NCBI GenBank assembly: GCA_021234155.1
Contig: JAJEKV010000002.1
Location: forward strand, 40,041,841 to 40,105,840
From: Isoetes taiwanensis
Lineage: Eukaryota > Streptophyta > Lycopodiopsida > Isoetales > Isoetaceae
Reading direction: 5' to 3'
Length of the DNA stretch: 64,000 nucleotides
Made by a program: the position numbers and the translations under genes. Below the pieces are notes generated by a model. The model did not search any database. It was not told the origin of the DNA and saw nothing but the letters and a program-made list of their open reading frames with translations. The stretch's first letter is position 1; each line of letters starts with the position of its first letter. This document shows, piece by piece, positions 55,691 through 64,000 of the stretch.

Positions 55691-56648
55691 GCATATCTTC
55701 CAAAATTCTGTTGGTCCGTTCCATTTGCCCATCCGTCTGAGGATGATAGGCCGTGCTCATTGACAATTTCGTCTGAATTGTCGCAAAAAGATCTTGCCAA
55801 AAGGCACTCATGAACTTCGGGTCTCTGTCGGAGATGATCTCTCTCGGCATGCCATGGAGCCTGAAGATTTCTTTGGTAAAGAGCTTTGCTGTATCCATAG
55901 CTGTGTCTGTGGTCCTGCAAGGCACAAAATATGCCATCTTCGACAACTTGTCGACCACGACCATCAAGGCATCCTTCCCTCTTACTGTCCTTGGAAGCCC
56001 TGTTATGAAGTCCATGCTGATGACCTCCCACTTAGCGTTTGGCACCGCTAATAGTTCCAATGCTCCGGGAATTCGAAGCTGCTCTGCCTTTGTTTGTTGA
56101 CACAACTGGCACTCCTTGATGTAGCGAGCTATCTGCTTCTTCATGCCTGGCCAGTAATAACTGTTTCGGATTTTGAAGTATGTCTTCATGGATCCCGCAT
56201 GGCCAGCTATTGGGCTGTTGTGGGTGTCGTGAAGAATCAACTTCCTCACTCCTGATGACTCCGGCACGCACAACTTATTCTTGTGGTATAAGAGGTTACC
56301 TTCCTTCTTGAAATTCTTGAAGGTCTCCCTCTCCTTGTCTATTCTTGCTTCTTTGCACAAGCTCGCCCATACTTCCTTGAAATCTGCATCTGTTGGCAAG
56401 GTTTCTTCAATCTTCCTTCCGAAATCGCTGGTGAGCATGGAGATTGCATTGCAATGGACTCTTGTTGTCAGGGGGTGCCTTGAAAGTGCATCTGCTACCA
56501 CATTGAGCTTCTCCGACTTATAGACTATGTCGAAGTCGTATTCTTCGAGGAACTCCATCCACCTTCTTTGCCTCAGGTTGAGGTGTGGTTGCGTGAATAT
56601 GTATTGGAGACTCTGATGGTCTGTGTCAAGTCGGAACTTTCTTCCCAA
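55587..56648 (-). pseudogene. Integrase core (element B pol)
   Basis: Starts in RNase H (KFRLDTDHQSLQYI, LRQRRWMEFLEEYDF). The integrase zinc finger follows (HDTHNSPIAGHAGSMKTYFK ... CQLCQQ, HHCC). The DDE core follows: VISMDFITGL (D), REIISDRDPKFMSAF (D), and AYHPQTDGQMERTNRILEDM (E). All three acidic residues are present. The frame shifts near 55,650 into the C-terminal part. Confidence 0.9.
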
Positions 56649-57649
56649 CAGGTAGTGCCTCTAAATCCGTAGTGCCCTGACAACTGCAAGCAGCTCTTGA
56701 TCATGGGTCGGGTAGCGTGTTTCGGCGTCGTTCATCTTTCGTGAATCATATGCTATCACTCACTCCTCCTGCATCAATACTGCGCCTGTAGCAATTTTAC
56801 TTGCATCCGTTGCTACCAGCTTGTCCTTCTCGGGGTCTGCAAGGTTAGGATGGGTGCGGTTGTCAAAGCTTCCTTCAACAAATCGAATCCCGCTTGGGCT
56901 TTCTTCCGCCAGTGCTCCGCCCAATCTTTCACCTTTTTCGCCTTTGTCAAATCTGTTAGCGGGGCTGCTATCTTTGCAAAGTTCTTCACGAACTTCCTAT
57001 AGTACCCTGCTAGGCCGATAAAGCTTCTGACCTCATGGATGTTCTTTGGCGCCGGCCATTGTATCACTGCTTCGATCTTGGCAGGGTCTGTTGAAATTCC
57101 CTCCGCTGAGATCACATGCCCCAGGTAGTCCACTCTCTCCGTTGCGAAGTGACACTTTGACAACTTCGCGTACAACTGGTGCCTTCTCAGCTTTTCCAGC
57201 ACTTTTCTTAGGTGTTGTACATGTTCTTCTAGGGATTTACTGTATACTAGGATATCGTCAAAGAATACTATGACGAATGCGTCTAGGAACTCCCTGAAGA
57301 TGTCGTTCATGAGTCTCATGAACGTTGCTGGGGCGTTTGACAATCCAAACGGCATCAGGGTGAACTCGTAATGCCCATATCGGGTTCTGATTGCAGTCTT
57401 GTGGACGTCCTCTTCCTTGATCCTCATCTGATGGTACCCTGACCTCAGGTCTATCTTGGAGAATACCTTTGCACCTTGAAGTTGATCCATCAGGTCGTCT
57501 GATCTTGGGAGAGCATACTTGTTCTTGATGGTGTGCTTGTTTAGCTGCCTGTAATCTATGCACATCCTCAAGCTACCATCCTCAAGCTCTAGGGCTGTAG
57601 CTGCCCGATGCTTGGCCCTTGTCTTTGTAGTATTGCTGCTTCGGCCCAC
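56649..57649 (-). pseudogene. Reverse transcriptase and RNase H start (element B pol)
   Basis: The RT frame reads [53 protein letters not shown] and the catalytic FFDDILVYS, then the connection ([17 protein letters not shown]). A frame slip near 56,835 and two stops in RNase H (after LMQEE near 56,764 and within ALRI*RHYL near 56,660, each where Trp is expected) disable it. The N-terminal RT motifs, the protease and the gag zinc knuckle are missing: gag sequence runs directly into EDGSLRMC at about 57,590, an internal deletion. Confidence 0.9.
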
Positions 57650-58565
57650 TGTTTGGAGGCCCAGATCCTTGCAGGCTGACGGCCTTTGATTCTGCCTCTG
57701 AGACTGTTCGAGGGTTGATTGCCCTCACCAGCTTCCTTATTTCGTCATTCAGCCCTTCAATGTATCCTTCGACTGCATGCCGTTCACTTTGCTTTGGCAC
57801 ATACAGCCTCAGCCTCATGAATTCTTCCGTGTATTTCTGCACGGACTTATTCCCTTGCTCCAGCCTATAGAACTGTTGCATCATGTGGCATTTGTTCTCT
57901 CTTGGCACATAGTGTCGCTTAAATGCCTTTGAAAATTTCTGAAAGCTACAGCTGTCTCGGCTTAGCTTGTGCGACTTGGCATACCCTTTCCACCATATGC
58001 GAGCTGCCCCCTTGAGGTTTGCTGTGGCCACCTTGCCCTTGTCCTTGTCTTTCATTCCGTAGGCATTGCCATATTCATTCATTTCGTCTAGCCATGCCTC
58101 TGCCTCCATACCTGACCTATTGTCGCCCGAGAACTGCTCGAGCTTCCTTGCCTTCCACCTGAATGCGAAATCTACCTTCTTTTGATAATCCGAGGCCCCT
58201 GCTGCCCTGAGCCTGCCCTCTCTGTGGTCTTCCACTTCTTCTTCCTCGGAGTCGGAGTCCGATTTTGAGCTGGTGTCAGAGGTGTCTGTGCTAGGAGACC
58301 TCCTTCTCTTGCTCCTCTTCTTATCTTTCCCCGACTTTCGAGGTGGTGTTTGCGGCCCTTGAGCGTTGTTATCCTGCCCGACTGATGCTTGTGCTGCCAG
58401 TAGGGCTTTAATTTGTTGAAGTTTCGACTTCATCTGTGACACTTCTTCTTCTGGGGTTAGAGAGCCATATTCCTCGAACAGGATCCTTGCAATGGGTTGC
58501 CTGTCCGGGGTCTGTTCATCTCTATTGGCTCTCCTGTCTTGTTCGACTGTTTTTTGATCTCTAGC
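57582..58565 (-). pseudogene. Gag (element B)
   Basis: The retrotransposon gag domain is visible: FAFRWKARKLEQFSGDNRSG, MEAEAWLDEMNEYGNAY, AARIWWKGYAKSHKLSRDSC, FKRHYVPRENKCHMMQQFYR, LEQGNKSVQKYTEEFMRL and YIEGLNDEIRKLV. The N-terminus has Ser/Glu-rich and KDKKRSKRRR stretches. The frame is open upstream of the first good Met (58,442) to about 58,560, where ATATGCAG|CTAGAGATC looks like a splice acceptor. The C-terminal CCHC knuckle is deleted. Confidence 0.85.
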
Positions 58566-58643
58566 TGCATATCAACAAAACATTTAAAAATACCAACAAA
58601 ATATATTCATATATGTAATAGCTTAATTACAACACTACCGGGA

Positions 58644-60162
58644 TTAAGAATCTAATTTATTCTTGAAATCGTCGGTAGGGTGGGTTATCCTGAAGAATTT
58701 CTTAACTTGGGCTGTTCCTACCGAACGTCCCAAGTTCCTGAGGATATTTGTTGATGACCCGCGCTGCAAGGCTATCACCAACTCCTCTACCCTGCGATCG
58801 GAAATATAGGCCGCGGTCACTGCCAGTCTTCCCTGCCGTTGGTAGGGAACGGCGAAGTCAAAGATGTCAAGCGCCATCGTTCTCTTGACTAAGATGGCAT
58901 AGTCGGTGTTTGAAACCAGCCGAGCATGCCTGCCAAAGCCTGTGAGTGCGATGAGCATGAACACTCCTTCTTCGCCCCTTGGGCTGAATTTGCGGTGAAT
59001 TACCGCTATTCTCCCGTTCAGCAGCAGGGGAAGATAGTATCTCAGCAACTTGTCGTTGTGCGGCGTTGTTGATGCGTCCTCCCCTCGGGCTCCGGCTCTA
59101 TGTCTCCCTGCATACTCATCGACGTCGATTTCTGTGATTTCTTCATAGTCCCTGACCGTCGATGTGACTCGCCGCAGGTCGATCTCGCCTCTTCTTTGAA
59201 CACCTGTGGGGGGTGGTGTCGAAGAGCTTGGCATCAGAATGTTCGTGGTCTTGCCACGGATCCCCATCCGTTTTTGGATGGCATAAAACTCTTCTTCTGA
59301 TGGCAGGTCCCGAGCTTCCATCATTTGGCGGATGCTGCTATACGCCTGAATGTCCGAAGTCGACTCCCCTGTGTAGGTGTCGGCTTCTCTGACCTGGATT
59401 GGGAAGTTGGAAGCCTCCCTATCGATGAAGTCATCCAGATCTTGCTGCTGCCGCAGAAGATACAGCAACTCGTCAAGTCGGTACTCCCTTTCTCTGCATT
59501 CCGGGAGGTTCTGGATGTCGCTCAGGAGTAAGTACTCCTGTCCTTCGACGATGATGGGGGCTAGGCTTGTGATACCTAGCCCGAGCGGGGGAGCGATTCT
59601 CAGGGTCTGCCAATCCTGCTCGAAAATTGGCAGTTCCTATTCTGCTAGCTTGCGCTCTTCTTCCGGGTCGAGCTCGAAGTAGTCTTCTTTGTCAGAGTCG
59701 ACTTCTTCATCCTCTGCTCTTCCTTCCTGTTCCACTTGGTACTGCAGTCGTAGTTGACCCTCTGCTGAAGAGGCTAAGGGGTCTACTTCCATGGGGGAAA
59801 TCGAGGTTTCACCCATGAGATTCTGGGCCCGGTGGGAAAGAAAAATGGCTAAGGCAGCGGTGTATGAAAAATACTTGTTTCTATTGGCTGTCAGGACCAT
59901 GTAATCTGGCAACCTCTGGGCTTTATTGGTCAGATATTTGGCAATGTTCGGGACATCACCTAAAGCTGCATGGGGGAAGCTGTATTAGGGACGGTCCTAC
60001 CCTAGCTTGGAATTCAGTCATAACTTCCCTGTAAGCTGGGGTTGCTTGCAATGTGGCTTGGATATCTATCTCTTTTCGGAAAATCTGAAAAATTGCATTG
60101 ATGTCCGCCTCTGCTACATGTGCACTGGCGCTGTACCATCGCCTAAATTCAGTAGTTGCCAT
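58644..60162 (-). pseudogene. ORFx of element B: unknown protein with its own TATA box
   Basis: The ATG at 60,162 opens MATTEFRRWYSASAHV. After a frame change near 59,975, one frame runs from about 59,990 to 58,644 with a single UAG (59,637-59,639). It reads NKYFSYTAALAIFLSHRAQN, an acidic stretch (EEVDSDKEDYFELDPEEE), APIIVEGQEYLLLSDIQ and QDLDDFIDRE, then a long hydrophilic centre. Last comes a compact block (YYLPLLLNGRIAVIHRKFSP, VFMLIALTGFGRHARLVSNT, VTAAYISDRRVEELVIAL). The order and motifs match element A ORFx over its whole length. No known domain is recognised. The hydrophobic-beta plus helical C-terminal block is the best conserved part and probably the functional domain. Confidence 0.65.
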
Positions 60163-60267
60163 GGAGCTTGAGTGAGTTGGGATGTCAAACAGTTGCTGAA
60201 GCGCCTAAGGAAGTTGGAAAATCGCCTAAGTGTCAGGAGCAGATCTGTAGGATGCTAAGTTGAGGGC

Positions 60268-60278
60268 CTATTTATAGA
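60268..60278 (-). promoter_or_regulatory. TATA-like box of ORFx (element B)
   Basis: TCTATAAATAG on the minus strand, 106 bp before the ORFx ATG. The same 11-mer precedes the H3-tail ORF at nearly the same distance. Confidence 0.5.
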
Positions 60279-60473
60279 CAAGGGAAAAAAAAACCTAATT
60301 TTTGGATAGGTTGAAACAATCTTGGTGATGGGTGATTCTTTCCTATCTTGAGGTCAAAATTGAGATTTGGAAGCTACTTTGAGGTTTTGTGTATGACTAG
60401 GATGGTCTAATGAACCTATTGCAACAAACTAGAGGTCAATTGGGTGTTGGATAAAAGAGAAATTGCTAGAAGG

Positions 60474-60540
60474 TCTCACACGTTGCGCCTGGGGCTCGAC
60501 CTAAAATTTAGGTTTGGCTTCTGGCGCGACGTGTGAGACA
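60474..60540. repeat. Hairpin 1 of element B (32 bp imperfect arms)
   Basis: TCTCACACGTTGCGCC ... ACCTAAA faces TTTAGGT ... GGCGCGACGTGTGAGA. About 25 of 32 positions pair. The apex ACCTAAAATTTAGGT is itself palindromic. Confidence 0.85.
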
Positions 60541-60675
60541 TTGGGCCTATCTTGGTCAAAACTTGTCCAATCTGGGAGAACTAAGGGTCTACTCATGCTA
60601 GTCTCATCGAGTGGGTAGGATGGACCCCTTACTTGGTTGATTTGAAGCTGTTTTGGTCTAGTTTAGCTATGAAGG

Positions 60676-60740
60676 TCTCACACGTTGCGCCTGGGCCTCG
60701 ACCTAAAATTTAGGTTTGGCCTCTGGCGCGACGTGTGAGA
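60676..60740. repeat. Hairpin 2 of element B
   Basis: Close copy of hairpin 1 in the same orientation, 200 bp away, with CTGGGCCTCG replacing CTGGGGCTCG. Both lie between the H3-fold ORF and ORFx. Confidence 0.85.
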
Positions 60741-60884
60741 CATTCCTCACTACTTGCTCTAATTATGTCCAATTTTACTAAAACAAAGAGCAGTTCTTCC
60801 TAATTCGACCTAACTAACATGAATTATGCACTTATAACTCAAACAAAACACTTTGTATTAAACAAAATTTTATCATTTACAAAA

Positions 60885-61414
60885 TTAGTAAGGCTCTCCT
60901 TTGATATGACTGGCCAAGTGCATATCTTTCCTCATTAAGGTTACTCTTTTTGCGTGTACCGTGCATGCTGTTGCGACTTCAAAATGCTGCACGAGTTTCT
61001 GCTCCGCTGCTTCTTGTAGGGCTAGCAGCATCTCACCTGTTACCCTCATCTCGGTGCTATATTCTTGGACAACTTCTTTTACTAGTCTGGCGAAGGGAGC
61101 ACGGGGGATAAGGAAGCCGAAACTCCTCTGGAAGTGCCGGATCTCCCTTATTGCTCGATTCAGCTTCGACTGGGCTTTCCTCTTCGGCGGCTTCTTTGGA
61201 GGTTTGGGCTTCTCTGACGGTGGCTTTAGGGTCTGCTTCTTCGATGGCCGTCCACCTTCGACAATTCTGACCCTATTCTCCTGGCAATAGGAGTTATAGG
61301 CCTCCCATTTCTTCATGAACTCAGTGTGCTCCTTCAGCTTCCTCTGGTGGACCCTGATAGGTCTATCACGTATGATTCCTGGGCAGGTCGCAATGCTTTC
61401 TTTCTATCCCAAGT
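60885..61414 (-). pseudogene. Histone H3-fold protein (element B)
   Basis: The Met-initiated frame (61,316-60,885, 143 residues) has a basic Pro/Lys linker (SEKPKPPKKPPKRKAQSK) and then a full H3 core: AIREIRHFQRSFGFLIPRA (alpha-N), PFARLVKEVVQEY (alpha-1), GEMLLALQEAAEQKLVQHFE (alpha-2), TACTVHAKRVTLMRKDMHLA and SHIKGE (alpha-3 and C-terminus). Canonical H3 has REIR, PFQRLVREI, ALQEASEAYLVGLFED and [24 protein letters not shown], so this is unmistakably H3 and complete to the end. The frame stays open upstream to 61,414 and overlaps the H3-tail frame. Joining them needs a -1 shift between 61,414 and 61,336. That could be an indel or programmed slippage; the overlap starts at an AAAGAAA run. 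Confidence 0.85.
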
Positions 61415-62134
61415 CGGGTAAGGCGGGGGCGCCTGCACCTGCTGTGGCTGCTCTTGGTCTTGTGCTCCCTGCTCGTCACCTGGGGGCTTGGAAGAACTTC
61501 CTTCTTGATGATGAGGGTTGTAATCCTCATCATCCGATTCATCCGAGGAGGATGGGGGCTGGTCTGCTGGTCGTTCTTGAATGACAACCTTTGTTAAAGG
61601 AGTCTTCTTTAGTCTTCTCTTGGGCTGCTCCACGCCTTTGCCCTTGAGCTTCTTCTTCAATTCGGCCTCCTTTACTTCCTTTTCCTCCCTCTTCCTCTTT
61701 TTCTCCGTCTTTTTCTTCTCTCGGTGCCTTAACTTGACTTCATGCATCCTGATCCAGGCCTCGAGCTGTTCTTCTTCTGTTGGCTTTGGATTTGGCTCCC
61801 TCTGTTCTTCTGCCTCCTTGGCTTCTCGCTCCCGTTCTGCTCTCTTCTCGTCTTGTATTTCTCGCTCTATCTGTTCATACACCTCTTGAGTTTCTTCATC
61901 CATTGAGGCCGGAGATGTAATGTCTTCTTCCTCGTCCAGCTGCTGGTTGACGATGCCAATCAGCTCGGATGTATCTTGCTGCTGCTCCTCTGGGATGCTC
62001 TCCTCGCTTGAAGATGGTCGTCCTCCTCTCGCAATGAGTCTCTCCCGAAGCATCTGCTGTATAAGGCTAGCGTCCTGGGCACTGGGGGTTTTGCCTAGTC
62101 GGGGTTTCCTGGCAATCTGTTTGGTTCTGGCCAT
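61334..62134 (-). pseudogene. H3-tail-like protein with long charged linker (element B)
   Basis: Starts MARTKQIARKPRLGKTP. Histone H3 starts ARTKQTARKSTGGKAP after the Met, so K4 and K9 and their flanks (ARTKQ, ARK) are kept while T6 and S10 differ. About 200 residues of acidic and then Lys/Glu coiled sequence follow (ERAEREREAKEAEEQ-like, KKTEKKRKREEKEVKEAELK), then SSDESDDEDYN and a Pro/Gln-rich part (PQQVQAPPPYP) to the stop at 61,334. In the overlapping -1 frame the H3 fold follows at once, so the original product was probably one giant H3 of about 430 residues, three times normal. The frame itself is intact for 266 codons. Confidence 0.75.
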
Positions 62135-62248
62135 ATTTTACTTCACGTCAAACGAAGTTATGGCGCCCAAAAATTGCCTCGAAGGGGGAGGGGGGAGGGG
62201 GGGAGCTATCTCCTAGACGTGAAGTCTGCAAATGAGAGGGGTTTGGGT

Positions 62249-62259
62249 CTATTTATAGA
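62249..62259 (-). promoter_or_regulatory. TATA-like box of the H3-tail ORF (element B)
   Basis: TCTATAAATAG on the minus strand, 115 bp before the ATG at 62,134. Identical to the box in front of ORFx. Confidence 0.5.
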
Positions 62260-62358
62260 TGGTCAATTTTTAGGTCAATTACCAAGTTGCTCATTTTCAT
62301 GAGTCAAGGCACATATTGACTTAAAACATGTACTTATTTCAGAGTTTTCTAAGTCCTG

Positions 62359-62421
62359 GTCTCACACGTTGCACTGGAGCCCCGAGCTAATAATTAGATC
62401 GAGCCTCCGGTGCATTGTGTA
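62359..62421. repeat. Hairpin 3 of element B
   Basis: TCTCACACGTTGCACTGGAG and CCCCGAGCTAATAA face TTAGATCGAGCCTCCGGTGC and ATTGTGTA. It is a diverged member of the hairpin family, about 100 bp upstream of the H3-tail TATA box. A fourth left arm (TGTCTCACACGATG at 62,567-62,580) is cut by the copia LTR. Confidence 0.7.
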
Positions 62422-62581
62422 CATTGTTCATTTTTTACTAAACTTTATGATTTCTAGACATATTCTTCGGGGTATAACATACAAATCTAGCTAGTTCTTA
62501 GCTTAAAACTCGATCTGGCATGTTAACTTGTTAAGATTCATCAAGTATTAAGGTGATTTTGAGCTGATGTCTCACACGATG

Positions 62582-63024
62582 TGTTAGAAAATGTGGTATC
62601 ATCACATGTGTGGAATTCAAGCTGTACATTTAGAGTACATTGATATACATTAGATACATTGATGTACATTAGAGTACATTGGAAGTACATATGTACATCT
62701 CTGGCCTTTGGCCTTCTGTTTCCGGCTGTTGGCCCTTCAGTGCCATACAGAACATTAATGTATAAATAGTGGAACTCTGTGCAATGGAGAACACGAGGGA
62801 CAGAGATCAAGGTCGAGATCGACTGGTAATGAAGAATTCATCTTGATAGTTTCCTTTCTGTATTGATATTGTTGAGCTCGAGTATGAGTTAACGGTTTAA
62901 ACATGTCATTGAACTTATTCGCTCATACAATAACTAGTGGTTGTGTATCTAGTGGTTGATCATTTTATCTTGATCATTGATTGAATACTTGCAAGTGTTG
63001 ATATAGTGATACATAAAATTAACA
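62582..63024 (+). mobile_element. 5' LTR of a Ty1/copia retrotransposon
   Basis: Begins TGTTAGAAAATGTGG and ends AATTAACA (TG...CA, 443 bp), followed two bases later by the primer binding site. It contains a GTACATT-rich microsatellite (62,625-62,700) and a TATA-like TATAAATAGTGG at 62,760. The LTR is inserted within the arm of a hairpin of element B, so it is younger than B. Confidence 0.85.
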
Positions 63025-63026
63025 TT

Positions 63027-63038
63027 TGGTATCAGAGC
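63027..63038 (+). promoter_or_regulatory. Primer binding site for initiator tRNA-Met
   Basis: TGGTATCAGAGC is the standard plant PBS complementary to the 3' end of tRNA-iMet, directly after the LTR. Confidence 0.9.
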
Positions 63039-63061
63039 CACCTTGCAGTTGACATTAAATC

Positions 63062-64000
63062 ATGTCAAGCCGTTTTGGAGCAAGTCTACTGAGTACAGTA
63101 GAGGTGTATAAAGGAGGACCTGGGTTTCAGGTGTGGAAGGATGCTATCAAGCATATTTTGGAGGTAGAAGAGTTATGGGATCTTGTTGATCCACTAGGAG
63201 CAGGAGTAGCACGACCGGTGCGAAAATGTTACACCGGCAAGGTCAAGTAATTTGGTTCCCCAAACACTCGAAGTTTTCTTTGCGGTACGGGATCTCGCAG
63301 TACAACCTCCTGGAGGAACTTACGGGTACAAAGAGCAGTGGTGGAGGTAGATCCGGTCATGCAAGACAAATGGAGGCACAAGGCATTATCACTGTAAGGT
63401 TAGTGCCACTATAAGATTGAAGCTTCGAGAAATAAAAATGCCAAAGAGATGTGGATTTTCTTGCTCAAACATTATGAAGAGAAAAGCTCACCATAAATTG
63501 ACCTATTAGAGAATGAGTTAAGGAAGCTAAAATTGAAGGAAGAAAATGATGTTTCAGACTTCTTTAACAATTTTGATAATATTGTAGCAGACCTAAGTGG
63601 TGCAGGGGTAAATCTAACTGAAAGATATCAAGTGTTAGCTATTGCTAGATCTGTTAGTGAAAATGAGCAACTTGCAATGTTCATAAGAAACATGGCTAAA
63701 AATAGGGAGGAAGCAGAAAATATCATAAGGACTGAGGCAGAACAAAAGAAAATGCTAAAGGGTGACGATGATGAGGCTGCAGAAATTCTCTTTGCTGGAA
63801 AAAGGAACAAAGAAACATGTTTTTACTGTCATGAACCTGGTCACTATAAGAATGCATGCCCAAAATTGAAAAAAGAATTCCATTGCTTCAATTGTGGAGG
63901 AAAGGGGCATTCAGCAGCCAAATGTCCAACTCCAAAAGATTATGGAAGAGGGAAAAGTGGCCCTAGCAGAAGGGGAGGCAGAAATCCAAGCACAAATCAA
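63062..64000 (+). pseudogene. Ty1/copia gag, continues past the window end
   Basis: Starts MSSRFGASLLSTVEVYKGGP, with FQVWKDAIKHILEVEELWDL (copia gag N-terminus). One or more frame breaks follow (63,240-63,420), then NAKEMWIFLLKHYEEKSSP, a TAA where a Gln codon is expected (near 63,494), and an open frame to the end: LENELRKLKLKEENDVSDFF, and two CCHC zinc knuckles (CFYCHEPGHYKNAC and CFNCGGKGHSAAKC). Protease, integrase and RT lie beyond the window. The copy is inactive in gag. Confidence 0.85.

Noticed and set aside
55794-56100. Plus-strand ORFs within the integrase region
   Set aside because: Antisense shadows of the well-supported integrase frame.
59956-59998. Mini-intron explaining the ORFx frame change in element B
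   Set aside because: Possible GT-AG borders give only 35-42 nt and do not restore the frame; an indel is simpler.
60474-60740. CRISPR-like array of spaced repeats
   Set aside because: Only two hairpins 200 bp apart in eukaryotic transposon context; no regular short spacers.

Overview
The window looks like land-plant nuclear DNA, most likely from a fern or a relative. The clearest clue is a pentatricopeptide-repeat (PPR) editing factor at 41.1-43.4 kb whose PG box reads KPAKAW and whose C-terminus reads CDDYH. From memory, this is the DYW:KP type known from ferns, lycophytes and hornworts. The rest is a few host genes in a dense, nested set of transposable elements.

Host genes: (1) an intronless G-type lectin receptor kinase (6.84-9.34 kb, minus); (2) a five-exon gene for a pTAC16-like plastid nucleoid protein (36.75-38.87 kb, plus); (3) the PPR-DYW:KP protein (minus); (4) a trihelix-type gene or young pseudogene (45.8-46.75 kb, plus).

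Mobile DNA, left to right: a decayed LINE (0.2-2.6 kb, minus); a Replitron-like HUH-endonuclease relic (3.0-4.0 kb, minus); unknown ORFs with tandem palindromes (4.8-6.2 kb); MITE-like inverted repeats (6.4-6.7 and 10.05-10.3 kb); a tandem-repeat and palindrome field (13.2-16.8 kb). That field leads into element A (16.9-28.2 kb), which carries a protein of unknown family (called ORFx here) and a histone-H3-fold protein. The H3-fold gene of element A is split by a LINE (19.18-27.06 kb), and that LINE is itself split by a 4.69 kb Helitron (20,255-24,948). Rejoining the LINE across the Helitron restores its reading frame, so the nesting order can be read directly. Two tail-to-tail LINE fragments and several Helitron 3' ends fill 31.8-35.9 kb. 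A LINE-type ORF1 with its own A-tail and no reverse transcriptase lies at 48.7-50.4 kb.

The right end (52.6-62.4 kb, minus) is element B, a Ty3/gypsy chromovirus with a 3' LTR, PPT, integrase, chromodomain, RT and gag. Upstream of gag, on the same strand, are two extra coding units: an ORFx homologue, and a pair of reading frames that together resemble a giant histone H3. The first begins MARTKQIARK, nearly the H3 tail. The second is an H3 histone fold. Each unit has its own TATA-like box about 105-115 bp before the ATG, and long imperfect hairpins lie between the units. Elements A and B therefore share the pair H3-fold protein plus ORFx with palindrome-filled spacers. I regard this as the candidate undescribed system. 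All copies here carry stops or frameshifts. A Ty1/copia element (LTR 62,582-63,024, tRNA-iMet PBS, gag with two zinc knuckles) is inserted in a hairpin upstream of element B and runs off the window.
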